From positions 1 through 24,532 of the forward strand of contig CALBKH010000058.1 in assembly GCA_937892955.1 (NCBI GenBank): a stretch of 24,532 bases of DNA, read 5' to 3'. Below, one piece after another: positions 5,783 through 13,538 of the stretch. This DNA comes from an uncultured Alphaproteobacteria bacterium (GTDB lineage: Bacteria; Pseudomonadota; Alphaproteobacteria; Rhizobiales; Ancalomicrobiaceae). Under the pieces are notes generated by a model. It ran no database searches and was not told the origin of the DNA. It was given only the letters and a program-made list of their open reading frames with translations. Numbering within the stretch: the stretch's first letter is position 1; every line of letters starts with the position of its first letter. The position numbers and the translations under genes were made by a program.

Positions 5783-6769
5783 TCACAGTTTCCTGAGATC
5801 GACCGACTGGATGCGGTGATCGGCGCCTTTGATCAGCACCAGGTCGGCGCGCGGGCGGGTCGGGCGGATGCTGTCGTGGAGGTTGACCAGGTTGATGTTG
5901 GTCCACAGATCGTCGGCGGTCGTGGTCGCCTCGGCGTCGGTCAGCTGGGCGTAGCGATGGAAGTAGCTCTGCGGATTGCGGAATGCGGTTTCGCGCAGGC
6001 GCATGAAACGCTCGACGTACCACTGGCGCAGCAGCACGTCTTCGGCGTCGAGATAGATCGAGAAATCGAAGAAGTCGGAGACGAAGGGCAGGCCCTGACC
6101 GTTCTTCGGCAACTTCGAGGTCTGCAGGACGTTCAGCCCCTCGAGGATGAGGATATCGGGCTGATCGATGGTGACGGTCTCGCCCGGCACCACATCGTAG
6201 ACGAGGTGGGAGTAGACCGGGGCGGTGACCGCACCCTTGCCGGCCTTGATGGCGGCGAGGAATTCGAGCAGAGCCGGCAGGTCGTAGCTCTCCGGGAAGC
6301 CCTTGCGGCGCATCAGGCCCTCACGGGCGAGCACCGCATTGGGCAGCAGGAAGCCGTCGGTGGTCACCAGATCGACCTTGGGGCTCGACGACCAGCGCGA
6401 CAGCAGCGCCCTCAGGATACGCGCCGTCGTCGACTTGCCGACCGCCACCGAGCCGGCGATGCCGATGACGAAGGGCACCTTGGCGCCCTCGCCGCCGAGG
6501 AAGCTGTTGGTGACCGAGAACAAACCTTGCGTCGCCTCGACGTAGAGCGAGAGGAGGCGCGACAGCGGCAGGTAGATCTTCACCACCTCTTCGAGGCTGA
6601 CCGGATCGTTGAGGCCGCGCAGGCGCACGAGATCGGCTTCGTCGAGGGTGAGCGGCGTGTCGGCGCGCAGATGGGCCCATTCCTCGCGCTCGAAGCGGCG
6701 ATAGGGCGACAGTTCCCCGGACTTGGCGGTCGTCTCGCGACGGCCGCGGCGATCGGTCTGTTGATCCAC
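5783..6769 (-). CDS. coaA: Type I pantothenate kinase
   Basis: ATP-dependent phosphorylation of pantothenate, the first and often rate-setting step of coenzyme A synthesis. The 328-residue product has the Walker A motif GSVAVGKS (106-113), the following TTDGFLLPN segment, and the MRRKGFPESYD and QPDILILEGLNVLQ blocks of the bacterial PanK-I family. I choose the GTG at 6769, since a GGAGGGGG stretch lies 8 nt upstream and the protein then starts DQQ like rhizobial CoaA. An ATG at 6832 would add 21 residues but has no clear Shine-Dalgarno. It is the last gene of the his operon, about 100 nt after hisE, a conserved link in Rhizobiales. Confidence 0.95.
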   Translation of the reverse strand: MDQQTDRRGRRETTAKSGELSPYRRFEREEWAHLRADTPLTLDEADLVRLRGLNDPVSLEEVVKIYLPLSRLLSLYVEATQGLFSVTNSFLGGEGAKVPFVIGIAGSVAVGKSTTARILRALLSRWSSSPKVDLVTTDGFLLPNAVLAREGLMRRKGFPESYDLPALLEFLAAIKAGKGAVTAPVYSHLVYDVVPGETVTIDQPDILILEGLNVLQTSKLPKNGQGLPFVSDFFDFSIYLDAEDVLLRQWYVERFMRLRETAFRNPQSYFHRYAQLTDAEATTTADDLWTNINLVNLHDSIRPTRPRADLVLIKGADHRIQSVDLRKL

Positions 6770-6872
6770 CAGTGGAACCCCCTCCGCCGCCCGGATCCTT
6801 TCCGGGACCACCGCCGAGTACCTCACCGTCATCCGATCCGGCGCCGAGTGGCCGGCCGGACGATGCGGCCGA

Positions 6873-7196
6873 TCAGTCCTTCGGTCGCAACGCCTTCTCC
6901 TCGAGCCCGGTGCGGACGGTGCGTCCGGCGAGCTCGTCCATGACTTCGGCGACCGGCACGTCGGCGACCCTGAGCACCACCAGGAGATGGTAGAGGAGAT
7001 CGGCCGCTTCGCCGACGAGTTCCTTGCGGGACCCCGCCACCGCCGCGAGCGCCGCTTCGACACCCTCTTCGCCGAGCTTCTTGGCGCAATAGGCCATGCC
7101 CTTACCCGCCAGCTTGCGGGTGTAGGACTTCTCGTCGTCCGAGGTCGAACGCCGCGCGATGATGGTCTCGAGGTCGGCGAGAGTGAAGTCGGACAT
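6873..7196 (-). CDS. hisE: Phosphoribosyl-ATP pyrophosphatase
   Basis: Second step of histidine synthesis: hydrolysis of phosphoribosyl-ATP to phosphoribosyl-AMP and pyrophosphate. At 107 residues it is a stand-alone HisE rather than a HisIE fusion. The MazG-like metal-binding motifs are clear: KKLGEEGVEA and, later, ELVGEAADLLYHLLV. It lies 62 nt after hisF in the same transcription unit. The separate hisI (phosphoribosyl-AMP cyclohydrolase) is not in the window. Confidence 0.97.
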   Translation of the reverse strand: MSDFTLADLETIIARRSTSDDEKSYTRKLAGKGMAYCAKKLGEEGVEAALAAVAGSRKELVGEAADLLYHLLVVLRVADVPVAEVMDELAGRTVRTGLEEKALRPKD

Positions 7197-7258
7197 TGTG
7201 CGTAACTCGCTCGTCGTAGTCGGGCGACGGAAGCACCCTGTCGGCGGACCGCTCGCGG

Positions 7259-8035
7259 TCAGCCGTCGAGGCGTACGGGGATGCCGGCGCGGGCCATGTG
7301 TTCCTTGGCCTCGCGGATTGTGTAGGTGCCGAAATGGAAGATCGAGGCGGCGAGCACGGCGCTCGCCCCGCCCTTGGTCACGCCCTCGACCAGATGATCG
7401 AGGGTACCGACGCCGCCCGACGCGATCACCGGCACGGTCACCGCGTCGGAGACCATGCGGGTCAGCTCCAGATCGAAGCCGATCTTGGTGCCGTCGCGGT
7501 CCATCGAGGTGAGCAGGATCTCGCCCGCCCCGAGCGCCACCACTTCACGGGCGTAGTCGATGGCGTCGAGCCCCACGCGGTTGCGGCCGCCGTGGGTGAA
7601 GACCTCGAAGCGAGGCGCTTCGCCCGGCTCGGAGACGCGCTTGGCGTCGATGGCGACGACCACCGACTGGCCGCCGACCTGACGCACCGCGTCGGCGACG
7701 AACTGGCGATCCTTCACCGCGGCGGTGTTGATCGACACCTTGTCGGCCCCGGCCTTCATCAGGTTGCGGATGTCGTCGAGGGTGCGGATGCCGCCGCCGA
7801 CGGTGACCGGCATGAAGCAGACCTCCGCCGTGTGGCGGACCACGTCGAGGATGATGCCGCGATTGTCCGAGGAGGCCGTGATGTCGAGGAAGCAGAGTTC
7901 GTCGGCGCCGGCGGCGTCGTAGGCCGCGGCCGCCTGGACGGGATCGCCGGCATCGATCAGGTCGACGAAGTTGACGCCCTTGACGACGCGGCCGTCCTTG
8001 ACGTCGAGACAGGGGATGACGCGAGCCTTGAGCAT
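7259..8035 (-). CDS. hisF: Imidazole glycerol phosphate synthase, cyclase subunit
   Basis: Uses ammonia delivered by HisH to turn PRFAR into imidazole glycerol phosphate and AICAR. The 258-residue (beta/alpha)8 barrel starts MLKARVIPCLDVKDGRVVKG with the catalytic Asp11. It continues with VGGGIRTLDDIRNLMKAGADKVSIN, the second catalytic Asp in VVVAIDAKRV, and the phosphate-binding SGGVG loop. The start codon overlaps the hisA stop codon by one base (TGATG), which indicates translational coupling. Confidence 0.98.
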   Translation of the reverse strand: MLKARVIPCLDVKDGRVVKGVNFVDLIDAGDPVQAAAAYDAAGADELCFLDITASSDNRGIILDVVRHTAEVCFMPVTVGGGIRTLDDIRNLMKAGADKVSINTAAVKDRQFVADAVRQVGGQSVVVAIDAKRVSEPGEAPRFEVFTHGGRNRVGLDAIDYAREVVALGAGEILLTSMDRDGTKIGFDLELTRMVSDAVTVPVIASGGVGTLDHLVEGVTKGGASAVLAASIFHFGTYTIREAKEHMARAGIPVRLDG

Positions 8036-8778
8036 CAGGCGGCTTCCTTCGCGGCGATCAGCGCCAGCGCTTCCTTCGGGTCGAGACGGCCGTCGTAGAG
8101 GGCGCGGCCGGTGATGGCGCCCTCGAGGATGCGTGCCTCCGGCGCCAGCATGGCGCGCACGTCGTCGAGAGAGGCGAGACCGCCGGAGGCGATCACCGGG
8201 ATCTTCACCGCGCGGGCGAGTTCCAGCGTCGAGGGCATGTTGAGGCCCTTGAGGATGCCGTCGCGGTCGATGTCGGTGTAGACGATCGCCGCCACGCCGG
8301 CGTCCTCGAACTTGCGGGCGAGGTCGACGGCCGTCAGTTCCGAGCCTTCGGCCCAGCCCTCGACCGCCACCTTGCCGCCCTTGGCGTCGATGCCGACGAC
8401 GATGCGGCCGGGATGGAGGCGGCAGGCCTCCTTGACCAGCGCCGGATCGCGCACCGCCACGGTGCCGAGGATGACGCGGGTGATGCCCTTGCCGAGCCAG
8501 CCGTCGATGCCGGCGAGATCACGGATGCCGCCGCCGAGCTGAACCTTCATCCGCCCCGACACGGCGGCGAGGATCTTCTCCACCGCCGCGCCGTTGACCG
8601 AGCGGCCGGCGAAGGCGCCGTTCAGATCGACGACGTGCAGCCAGGGGAAGCCGAGATCGGCGAAGGCGGCGCCCTGCGCGCCGGGATCGTCGTTGTAGAC
8701 GGTCGCCTGGGCCATGTCGCCGAGCTTCAGGCGGACGCACTGGCCGTCCTTCAGGTCGATGGCGGGAAAGAGGATCAT
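8035..8778 (-). CDS. hisA: ProFAR isomerase (phosphoribosylformimino-AICAR-phosphate isomerase)
   Basis: Opens the ribose ring of ProFAR to give PRFAR (Amadori rearrangement). The 247-residue barrel starts MILFPAIDLKDGQCVRL with the catalytic Asp8, then carries QLGGGIRDLAGIDGWLGKG, the second catalytic Asp in YTDIDRDGILKG, and the ASGGLASLDD phosphate loop. The sequence is open upstream to 8823, but family length and the ILFPAIDLKDG start favour the ATG at 8778. It lies 32 nt after hisH and overlaps hisF by one base. Confidence 0.98.
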   Translation of the reverse strand: MILFPAIDLKDGQCVRLKLGDMAQATVYNDDPGAQGAAFADLGFPWLHVVDLNGAFAGRSVNGAAVEKILAAVSGRMKVQLGGGIRDLAGIDGWLGKGITRVILGTVAVRDPALVKEACRLHPGRIVVGIDAKGGKVAVEGWAEGSELTAVDLARKFEDAGVAAIVYTDIDRDGILKGLNMPSTLELARAVKIPVIASGGLASLDDVRAMLAPEARILEGAITGRALYDGRLDPKEALALIAAKEAA

Positions 8779-8810
8779 CGTCGGTCCGTTCGGGTCGGAA
8801 GCAGTCGCCG

Positions 8811-9461
8811 TCAGGGCGCCCACTTCAGGAAGTTGGCGAGGAGAGCGAGACCGAGTTTCTGGCTCTTCTCCGGGTGGAACTGGGTACCGACGACGTTGTC
8901 GCGGGCGACGATCGCGGTCACCGGCCGGCCGTAGTCGGCATGGGCGACGAGATCGGCGTGATGCTTCACGTCGAAGGCGAAGGAGTGGAGGAAATAAGCG
9001 TGGAGCCCGTCGGGGCCGAGGCGGATGCCGTCGAGCACCGGATGGGGGTTCACCAGGGTCATGGTGTTCCAGCCCATGTGCGGCACCTTGAGGTGCTCGG
9101 GGCCGGGCTCGATCGCCTTCACCTCGCCGTCGATCCAGCCGAAGCCGTCGGTCGGTTCGTGCTCGAGGCCGCGGGTGGCGAGAAGCTGCATGCCGACGCA
9201 GATGCCGAGGAAGGGGCGACCGCGGTGGGTGACGAATTCGCTCAGCGCCTCGTCCATGCCGTCGATCGCCGAGACGCCCTTGCGGCAGAACGGGAAGGCG
9301 CCGTCGCCGGGCAGCACGACGCGGTCGGCCCTGATCACCACGTCGGGGTCGCGGGTCAGGACCACCGGCTGGTCGCGGCCGATCTCGTGCGCCACCCGCT
9401 CCAGGCCCTTCTCGGCCGAGCGCAGGTTGCCGGCGCCGTAGTCGATGAGCGCGACGGTCAT
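8811..9461 (-). CDS. hisH: Imidazole glycerol phosphate synthase, glutaminase subunit
   Basis: Hydrolyses glutamine and channels ammonia to HisF. A 216-residue class I glutamine amidotransferase, with the nucleophile cysteine in FLGICVGMQLL and the His-Glu pair in GTQFHPEKSQ. It starts MTVALIDYGAGNLRS, typical of HisH. The ATG overlaps the stop codon of the upstream DUF2628 gene by four bases (ATGA), so the two are translationally coupled. Confidence 0.98.
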   Translation of the reverse strand: MTVALIDYGAGNLRSAEKGLERVAHEIGRDQPVVLTRDPDVVIRADRVVLPGDGAFPFCRKGVSAIDGMDEALSEFVTHRGRPFLGICVGMQLLATRGLEHEPTDGFGWIDGEVKAIEPGPEHLKVPHMGWNTMTLVNPHPVLDGIRLGPDGLHAYFLHSFAFDVKHHADLVAHADYGRPVTAIVARDNVVGTQFHPEKSQKLGLALLANFLKWAP

Positions 9462-9958
9462 GGTCTGTCTCCGGGAACGCCCGCGAAGCCGACGATCGGC
9501 GGCAGGTCGCGGGGCGGGGTCAACGGCGTTTCGAAACGCGGGGCGGGCGGCGGCGCCGGCGGCAACACGGCGATGCCGCCCTCGGCGCCGGCGACCTTGG
9601 CGAAGAAGCGCGCCTCGGCCTCGTCGAGGTCGGAGCCGTTCACCAGGCCGACCAGACGCCAACCGCGGCGCTCCAGCGTCCAGCGCTTCAGATCGAAGGC
9701 GGTGGCGGCGAACCACAGGGCGAAGGCGGCCGACAGCACCGTACCGGCGACGTCGGAGACCAGCAGGTCCACCGCCTCGATGCCGACGCTGACGCCGAGC
9801 CAGGCGAGGAAGACCAGCCACAACCGGTGGAACGGCGCCCACGCGAAGGGCAGGAACAGCGCCACCCAGGCGAAGCCCTCACGGGTGAAGACCAGCCGGT
9901 CGGCCGCGATCGCTTCGCCGAGGTCGCCCTCGGGTGCGTGCACCGTCCAGGTCGCCAT
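9458..9958 (-). CDS. DUF2628 membrane protein inside the his operon
   Basis: A 166-residue protein of unknown function. After a soluble N terminus it has two to four hydrophobic stretches (about 30-70 and 70-90: FAWVALFLPFAWAPF, LWLVFLAWLGVSVGIEAVDLL, AGTVLSAAFALWFAATAF). A basic segment (KRWTLERRGW), an acidic Asp/Glu stretch and a Pro-rich tail follow. It matches my recollection of the DUF2628 family, which rhizobial genomes often place between hisB and hisH. It begins 2 nt after hisB and overlaps hisH by 4 bases, so it is co-translated with histidine enzymes, yet it has no known part in that pathway. Confidence 0.8.
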   Translation of the reverse strand: MATWTVHAPEGDLGEAIAADRLVFTREGFAWVALFLPFAWAPFHRLWLVFLAWLGVSVGIEAVDLLVSDVAGTVLSAAFALWFAATAFDLKRWTLERRGWRLVGLVNGSDLDEAEARFFAKVAGAEGGIAVLPPAPPPAPRFETPLTPPRDLPPIVGFAGVPGDRP

Positions 9959-9960
9959 TG

Positions 9961-10554
9961 TCAGTCTCCCAGCGCACCCTTGGTGGAGGGGATCGATCCC
10001 GCCTGACGCGGATCGACGGCGAGAGCGCTCCTCAAGGCGCGGGCCGTCGCCTTGAAGGCGGATTCGATCATGTGGTGGTTGTTCACCCCGTAGAGGGTCT
10101 CCACGTGCAGAGTCAGCCCGGCGTTGAAGGCGAACGCCCGGAAGAACTCCTCGAAGAGCTCGGTGTCGAAGTCGCCGATCTTGTCGCGGCTGAACGGAAT
10201 CTTGAACACCAGGAACGGCCGCCCCGACACGTCGACGGCGCAGCGGGTCAGCGTCTCGTCCATCGGCAGATGCACGTCGGCGTAGCGCGAAATGCCCTTG
10301 CGGTCGCCCATCGCCTTCTTCAGCGCGAGGCCGAGGGCGATGCCGACGTCTTCCACCGTGTGGTGCTGGTCGATGTGGAGATCGCCCTTCGCCCGCACGG
10401 TGAGATCGATCAGCGAGTGGCGCGACAGCTGCTCCAGCATGTGATCGAAGAAGCCGATGCCGGTCGAAACGCCGTAGGTCCCGGCGCCGTCGAGGGCGAC
10501 GGTCACGGCGATGTCGGTTTCCTTCGTCGTGCGCGTGACGGAGGCGCTGCGCAT
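9961..10554 (-). CDS. hisB: Imidazoleglycerol-phosphate dehydratase
   Basis: Converts imidazole glycerol phosphate to imidazole acetol phosphate using two Mn ions. The 197-residue monofunctional enzyme carries the metal-binding histidine motifs FFDHMLEQLSRHS, DQHHTVEDVGI and, near the C terminus, NNHHMIESAFKA. It lacks the N-terminal phosphatase domain found in enterobacterial HisB. It is the first gene of the operon. The ATG at 10554 gives the family's standard length; the frame is open upstream, but that part is not protein-like. Confidence 0.98.
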   Translation of the reverse strand: MRSASVTRTTKETDIAVTVALDGAGTYGVSTGIGFFDHMLEQLSRHSLIDLTVRAKGDLHIDQHHTVEDVGIALGLALKKAMGDRKGISRYADVHLPMDETLTRCAVDVSGRPFLVFKIPFSRDKIGDFDTELFEEFFRAFAFNAGLTLHVETLYGVNNHHMIESAFKATARALRSALAVDPRQAGSIPSTKGALGD

Positions 10555-10586
10555 GGGGAGGCCCTTCCTCGTTCGGGTCGGCCCGC

Positions 10587-10615
10587 TTTTAGCAGGCGAA
10601 AGGGCGAGGGGCAAA
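10587..10615 (-). promoter_or_regulatory. Candidate promoter of the his operon
   Basis: On the minus strand TTTGCC (10615-10610) is followed by a 17-nt spacer and CTAAAA (10592-10587), about 35 nt ahead of the hisB ATG. Both boxes are only moderate. I see no attenuator-like leader peptide with runs of histidine codons. Confidence 0.35.
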
Positions 10616-10664
10616 GGCCAATGCGGGATGCGGTGAACCGTCGCCGACGCGTTCGATTCCCGCC

Positions 10665-11150
10665 TCACCCGACCTCGACGTTGCCGAGGAGGCGCGGGTC
10701 GGCGAGGAGATGGAGGCGGACGGCGGCGGCACGGGCGAAGCGCAGGGTCATCGCCTTGCGGGTGGCGGCGGCGAGGCGGTGCTCCGGCGCCTCGCGCAGG
10801 ATCTCGCCGCCGTGGGCGTCGGCGAGGATGAGGCCGCAATCCTCGGGGAAGATGTCGAGCGGTACGCGGGGGCTGGTGGCGAAGAACAGCCGGTCGGAAT
10901 GGAGCCGGTAGAACGGCCATTTCTGGTCGACGCGGAAATCCTCCACCGACGACTTCACCTCGACGATCCAGATGTCTCCGGAGGGCGACAGGCCGACCAC
11001 GTCGGCGCGTCGGCCCGAGGCGAGCGGCAGTTCCTCGACCACGGCGAAGCCGAGCTGGACGAGATGGCGCTTCACGCCGCGGGTGACGAGGAGGGTCTCC
11101 TCGGGGCGGGAGGGAAGCGGGGCGGTCAGGTCCGGCTCGCTCTCGGCCAT
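10665..11150 (-). CDS. mmcB: MmcB-family DNA repair protein (PD-(D/E)XK-like)
   Basis: A 161-residue protein of the alphaproteobacterial MmcB family (DUF1052, PF06319), tied in Caulobacter to survival of mitomycin C damage. The core RRADVVGLSPSGDIWIVEVKSS shows an Asp50...Glu64-x-Lys66 arrangement typical of PD-(D/E)XK nuclease folds. It is followed by the family signature DFRVDQKWPFYRLHSDRLFFA and GLILADAHGGEILR. The ATG lies 4 nt after the antiporter stop codon, so it is probably translated from the antiporter message. I found no obvious alphaproteobacterial LexA box (GTTC-N7-GTTC) nearby, although mmcB is SOS-controlled elsewhere. Nuclease activity is inferred only. Confidence 0.88.
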   Translation of the reverse strand: MAESEPDLTAPLPSRPEETLLVTRGVKRHLVQLGFAVVEELPLASGRRADVVGLSPSGDIWIVEVKSSVEDFRVDQKWPFYRLHSDRLFFATSPRVPLDIFPEDCGLILADAHGGEILREAPEHRLAAATRKAMTLRFARAAAVRLHLLADPRLLGNVEVG

Positions 11151-11154
11151 CGCC

Positions 11155-12627
11155 TCACCAGCGGAAGAAGACGAGCGTGATCAGGCCGAAGAGCGGGATC
11201 AGGATGCCGAACGACCAGACCATGTAGCCGAAGAAGCTCGGCATCTTGACGCCGCCCTCCTCGGCGATCGCCTTGACCATGAAGTTGGGGGCGTTGCCGA
11301 TGTAGCTGTTGGCGCCCATGAACACCGCGCCGCAGGAGATGGCGAGCAGCGTCCAGGGGATGTCGTTCATCAGATGCTGCGGATCGCCGCCGGCGAGGTT
11401 GAAGAAGACGAGATAGGTCGGAGCGTTGTCGAGGAACGACGACAGGATGCCGGTCAGCCAGAAATACATGGCGTTGTTGGGGCTGCCGTCGGCGTGGTTG
11501 ACCAGCGCGACGAGCGGGGCGAAGGCGCCGTTCTGGGCGGCCTTCAGCATGGCGATGACCGGGATGATGGTGACGAAGATGCCGGCGAAGAGCTTGGCGA
11601 CCTCGAGGATCGGTCCCCAGCCGAATTCGTTGGCCTCGCGGATGCGCCTCGGCGTGACGAACAGCGAGGTGATGCCGGCGGCGAGCAGGATGACGTCGCG
11701 GGCGATGTTCTGCAGTTCGATCTCGATGCCGCCGACGTGGAAGGAGATCCCCGGCTTCCACGAACCGGAGAGCAGCACGCCACCGACCACGACGAGGAGA
11801 AGCAGGATGTTGCGGCGCCCCTCGATGCCGATGCCGGGCGTGTCGGGGGTGGGGTCGCGGAGCGCCTTGAAGGCCTCGTCCTTGTGGTAGAGGTGGCGAT
11901 CGACGACGAAGAACAGGGCGAGCAGGATGCCGGCGGCGAAGATCGTCTCCTCCACCATGTGGATCGTCGTCCAGAAGAAGCCGACGCCCTTGAGATAGCC
12001 GAGGAACAGCGGCGGATCGCCGAGCGGCGTCATCGAGCCGCCGATGTTGGAGACCAGGAAGATGAAGAACACCACCACGTGAACGTTGTGGAGGCGTTCG
12101 TCGTTGGCTCTGAGCAGCGGCCGGATCAGAACCATCGAGGCGCCGGTGGTGCCGATGAGCGAGGCGAGCACCGTGCCGATGGCGAGGATCGAGGTGTTGA
12201 GGCGCGGGCTGCCGTGCAGGTTGCCGGTGATCAGGATGCCGCCGGAGATGGTGAAGAGCGCCCACAGCAGGATGACGAAGGGGATATACTCGAGCAGCGC
12301 GGTGTGCAGCACCTCGCCGCCGGTCGGCCCGGCGCCGTAGAGGACCGCGAAGGGCACGACGAAAGCGACACCCCAGGCCGCCGCCACCTTGCCGTAGTGG
12401 TGATGCCAGAAGTGCGGCACCGCGAGCGGCATGATGGCGATCGACAGGAGGATGCCGACGAAGGGGATGGCCCACCAACCGGTGAGCGCCGCCCCGTCGA
12501 TACCGTGCGCTTCGGCGGCATGAGCCGCCGAGGTGGCCAGGACGAGGGTCGTGGTCGCGGCTGCGAGGACCGCGCCCCGTCGCGCCACGTGAGCCGTGCC
12601 CTGGTGAATTCGTCGCATCGTCGTCAT
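11155..12627 (-). CDS. Sodium:proton antiporter, NhaD/ArsB/CitM superfamily
   Basis: A 490-residue polytopic inner-membrane protein with roughly 11-12 hydrophobic segments after a cleavable-looking N-terminal signal (AVLAAATTTLVLATSAAHA). Superfamily hallmarks are the two half-site motifs: FIFLVSNIGGSMTPLGDPPLFLGYLK in the first half, and SSFLDNAPTYLVFF with GANSYIGNAPNFMVK in the second. NhaD-type members exchange sodium or lithium for protons; the exact ion cannot be read here. I choose the ATG at 12627, with a purine-rich G stretch just upstream, over an upstream reading that begins in non-protein-like sequence. mmcB follows 4 nt downstream. Confidence 0.85.
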   Translation of the reverse strand: MTTMRRIHQGTAHVARRGAVLAAATTTLVLATSAAHAAEAHGIDGAALTGWWAIPFVGILLSIAIMPLAVPHFWHHHYGKVAAAWGVAFVVPFAVLYGAGPTGGEVLHTALLEYIPFVILLWALFTISGGILITGNLHGSPRLNTSILAIGTVLASLIGTTGASMVLIRPLLRANDERLHNVHVVVFFIFLVSNIGGSMTPLGDPPLFLGYLKGVGFFWTTIHMVEETIFAAGILLALFFVVDRHLYHKDEAFKALRDPTPDTPGIGIEGRRNILLLLVVVGGVLLSGSWKPGISFHVGGIEIELQNIARDVILLAAGITSLFVTPRRIREANEFGWGPILEVAKLFAGIFVTIIPVIAMLKAAQNGAFAPLVALVNHADGSPNNAMYFWLTGILSSFLDNAPTYLVFFNLAGGDPQHLMNDIPWTLLAISCGAVFMGANSYIGNAPNFMVKAIAEEGGVKMPSFFGYMVWSFGILIPLFGLITLVFFRW

Positions 12628-12732
12628 GCCTGCCCCCCGCCTTCGTCCGCCGGAGACTAGCATGAGTGATCGCCGGTGCAGCAGGGTGGCGTGGCAGGGA
12701 TGCGGACTGTTGCCATGCGGCAACGCCGGCCG

Positions 12733-12787
12733 CGCCGATCGCCGAGAGACCCGGATGCGATCGGCGAGGCCGGCGGGTTCGCCGGCC
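12733..12787 (-). terminator. Tandem hairpins after wrbA, no T tract
   Basis: Two strong G/C hairpins follow the wrbA stop on the minus strand: 12780-12787 with 12768-12775 (8 bp, 4-nt loop) and 12757-12766 with 12733-12742 (10 bp, 14-nt loop). Neither is followed by a run of T, so they could be a factor-dependent or transcript-stabilising 3' end. A smaller hairpin (12709-12714 with 12719-12724) lies beyond. Confidence 0.4.
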
Positions 12788-12792
12788 CGGTC

Positions 12793-13392
12793 TCAGCTCG
12801 CGAGCTTCGCCGCGATCTCGGCGACGTGCCGGCCCTGGAAGCGGGCGGCGTCGAGTTCGTTCTTCGAGGGCTGGCGCGAGCCGTCGCCGGCGGCGATGGT
12901 CGTGGCGCCGTAGGGCGAGCCGCCGGCGATCTCGTCGAGCGTCATCTGCGGGGCGTAGGAATAGGGCAGGCCGACCACCACCATGCCGTGGTGGAGCAGG
13001 GTCGGCAGGAAGCCGAGGAGGGTCGATTCCTGCCCGCCGTGCTGGGTCGCCGACGAAGTGAACGCCGAGCCGACCTTGCCGATCAGCTTGCCCTGGAACC
13101 ACAGACCGCCGGTCTGGTCGATGAAGGAGCGCATCTGCGAGGCGACGGTGCCGAAACGGGTCGGCGCGCCGAAGACGATGGCGTCGTATTCGGCGAGTTC
13201 CTCGACGGTGGCGATCGGCGCCGCCTGATCGAGCTTGAAATGGGCGCCCCGGGCGACCGCCTCCGGCACCGTCTCCGGCACACGCTTCACCGCCACCTCG
13301 GCGCCGGCCGCACGCGCGCCTTCGGCGACCGCGTTCGCCATCGCCTCGATGTGGCCGTAGGTCGAATAGTAGAGCACCAGCACCTTGGTCAT
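12793..13392 (-). CDS. wrbA: NAD(P)H:quinone oxidoreductase, WrbA type IV
   Basis: A 199-residue flavodoxin-like FMN enzyme that reduces quinones by two electrons, avoiding semiquinone radicals. Motifs: YYSTYGHIEAMA for FMN phosphate binding near the N terminus, FGAPTRFGTVASQMRSFIDQTGGLW in the middle, and SSATQHGGQESTLLGFLPTLLHHGM then GGSPYGATTIAAGDGSRQPS in the second half. All are standard WrbA blocks. The start ATG has GGGAGA upstream. It is followed by strong hairpins and preceded by a 146-nt gap to the chemoreceptor gene, so it is probably its own unit. Confidence 0.96.
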   Translation of the reverse strand: MTKVLVLYYSTYGHIEAMANAVAEGARAAGAEVAVKRVPETVPEAVARGAHFKLDQAAPIATVEELAEYDAIVFGAPTRFGTVASQMRSFIDQTGGLWFQGKLIGKVGSAFTSSATQHGGQESTLLGFLPTLLHHGMVVVGLPYSYAPQMTLDEIAGGSPYGATTIAAGDGSRQPSKNELDAARFQGRHVAEIAAKLAS

Positions 13393-13424
13393 GTCGTCGT
13401 CTCCCGATCGGGCCCGTTCACCGT

Positions 13425-13444
13425 GCCGATCCGAGGGGATCGGC
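13425..13444 (-). terminator. Hairpin between the chemoreceptor gene and wrbA
   Basis: An 8-bp perfect stem (13437-13444 with 13425-13432) with a 4-nt loop lies about 95 nt past the chemoreceptor stop and 33 nt ahead of the wrbA ATG. A second palindrome, CCCGATCGGG (13403-13412), follows. There is no T run. It could end the upstream message or lie in the wrbA leader. Confidence 0.3.
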
Positions 13445-13538
13445 GTCCAGGACGAGGACTTGGGGCAACGGCGGCGCTTCCGCCATTCCTCGGTCGGCGA
13501 AAGGACCGTTCGACGATATTGGACGATCGGCGCTCGGC

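Noticed and set aside
10972..12660. 562-codon open frame antisense to the antiporter
   Set aside because: Glu/Asp/Arg-rich low-complexity shadow of a membrane-protein gene.
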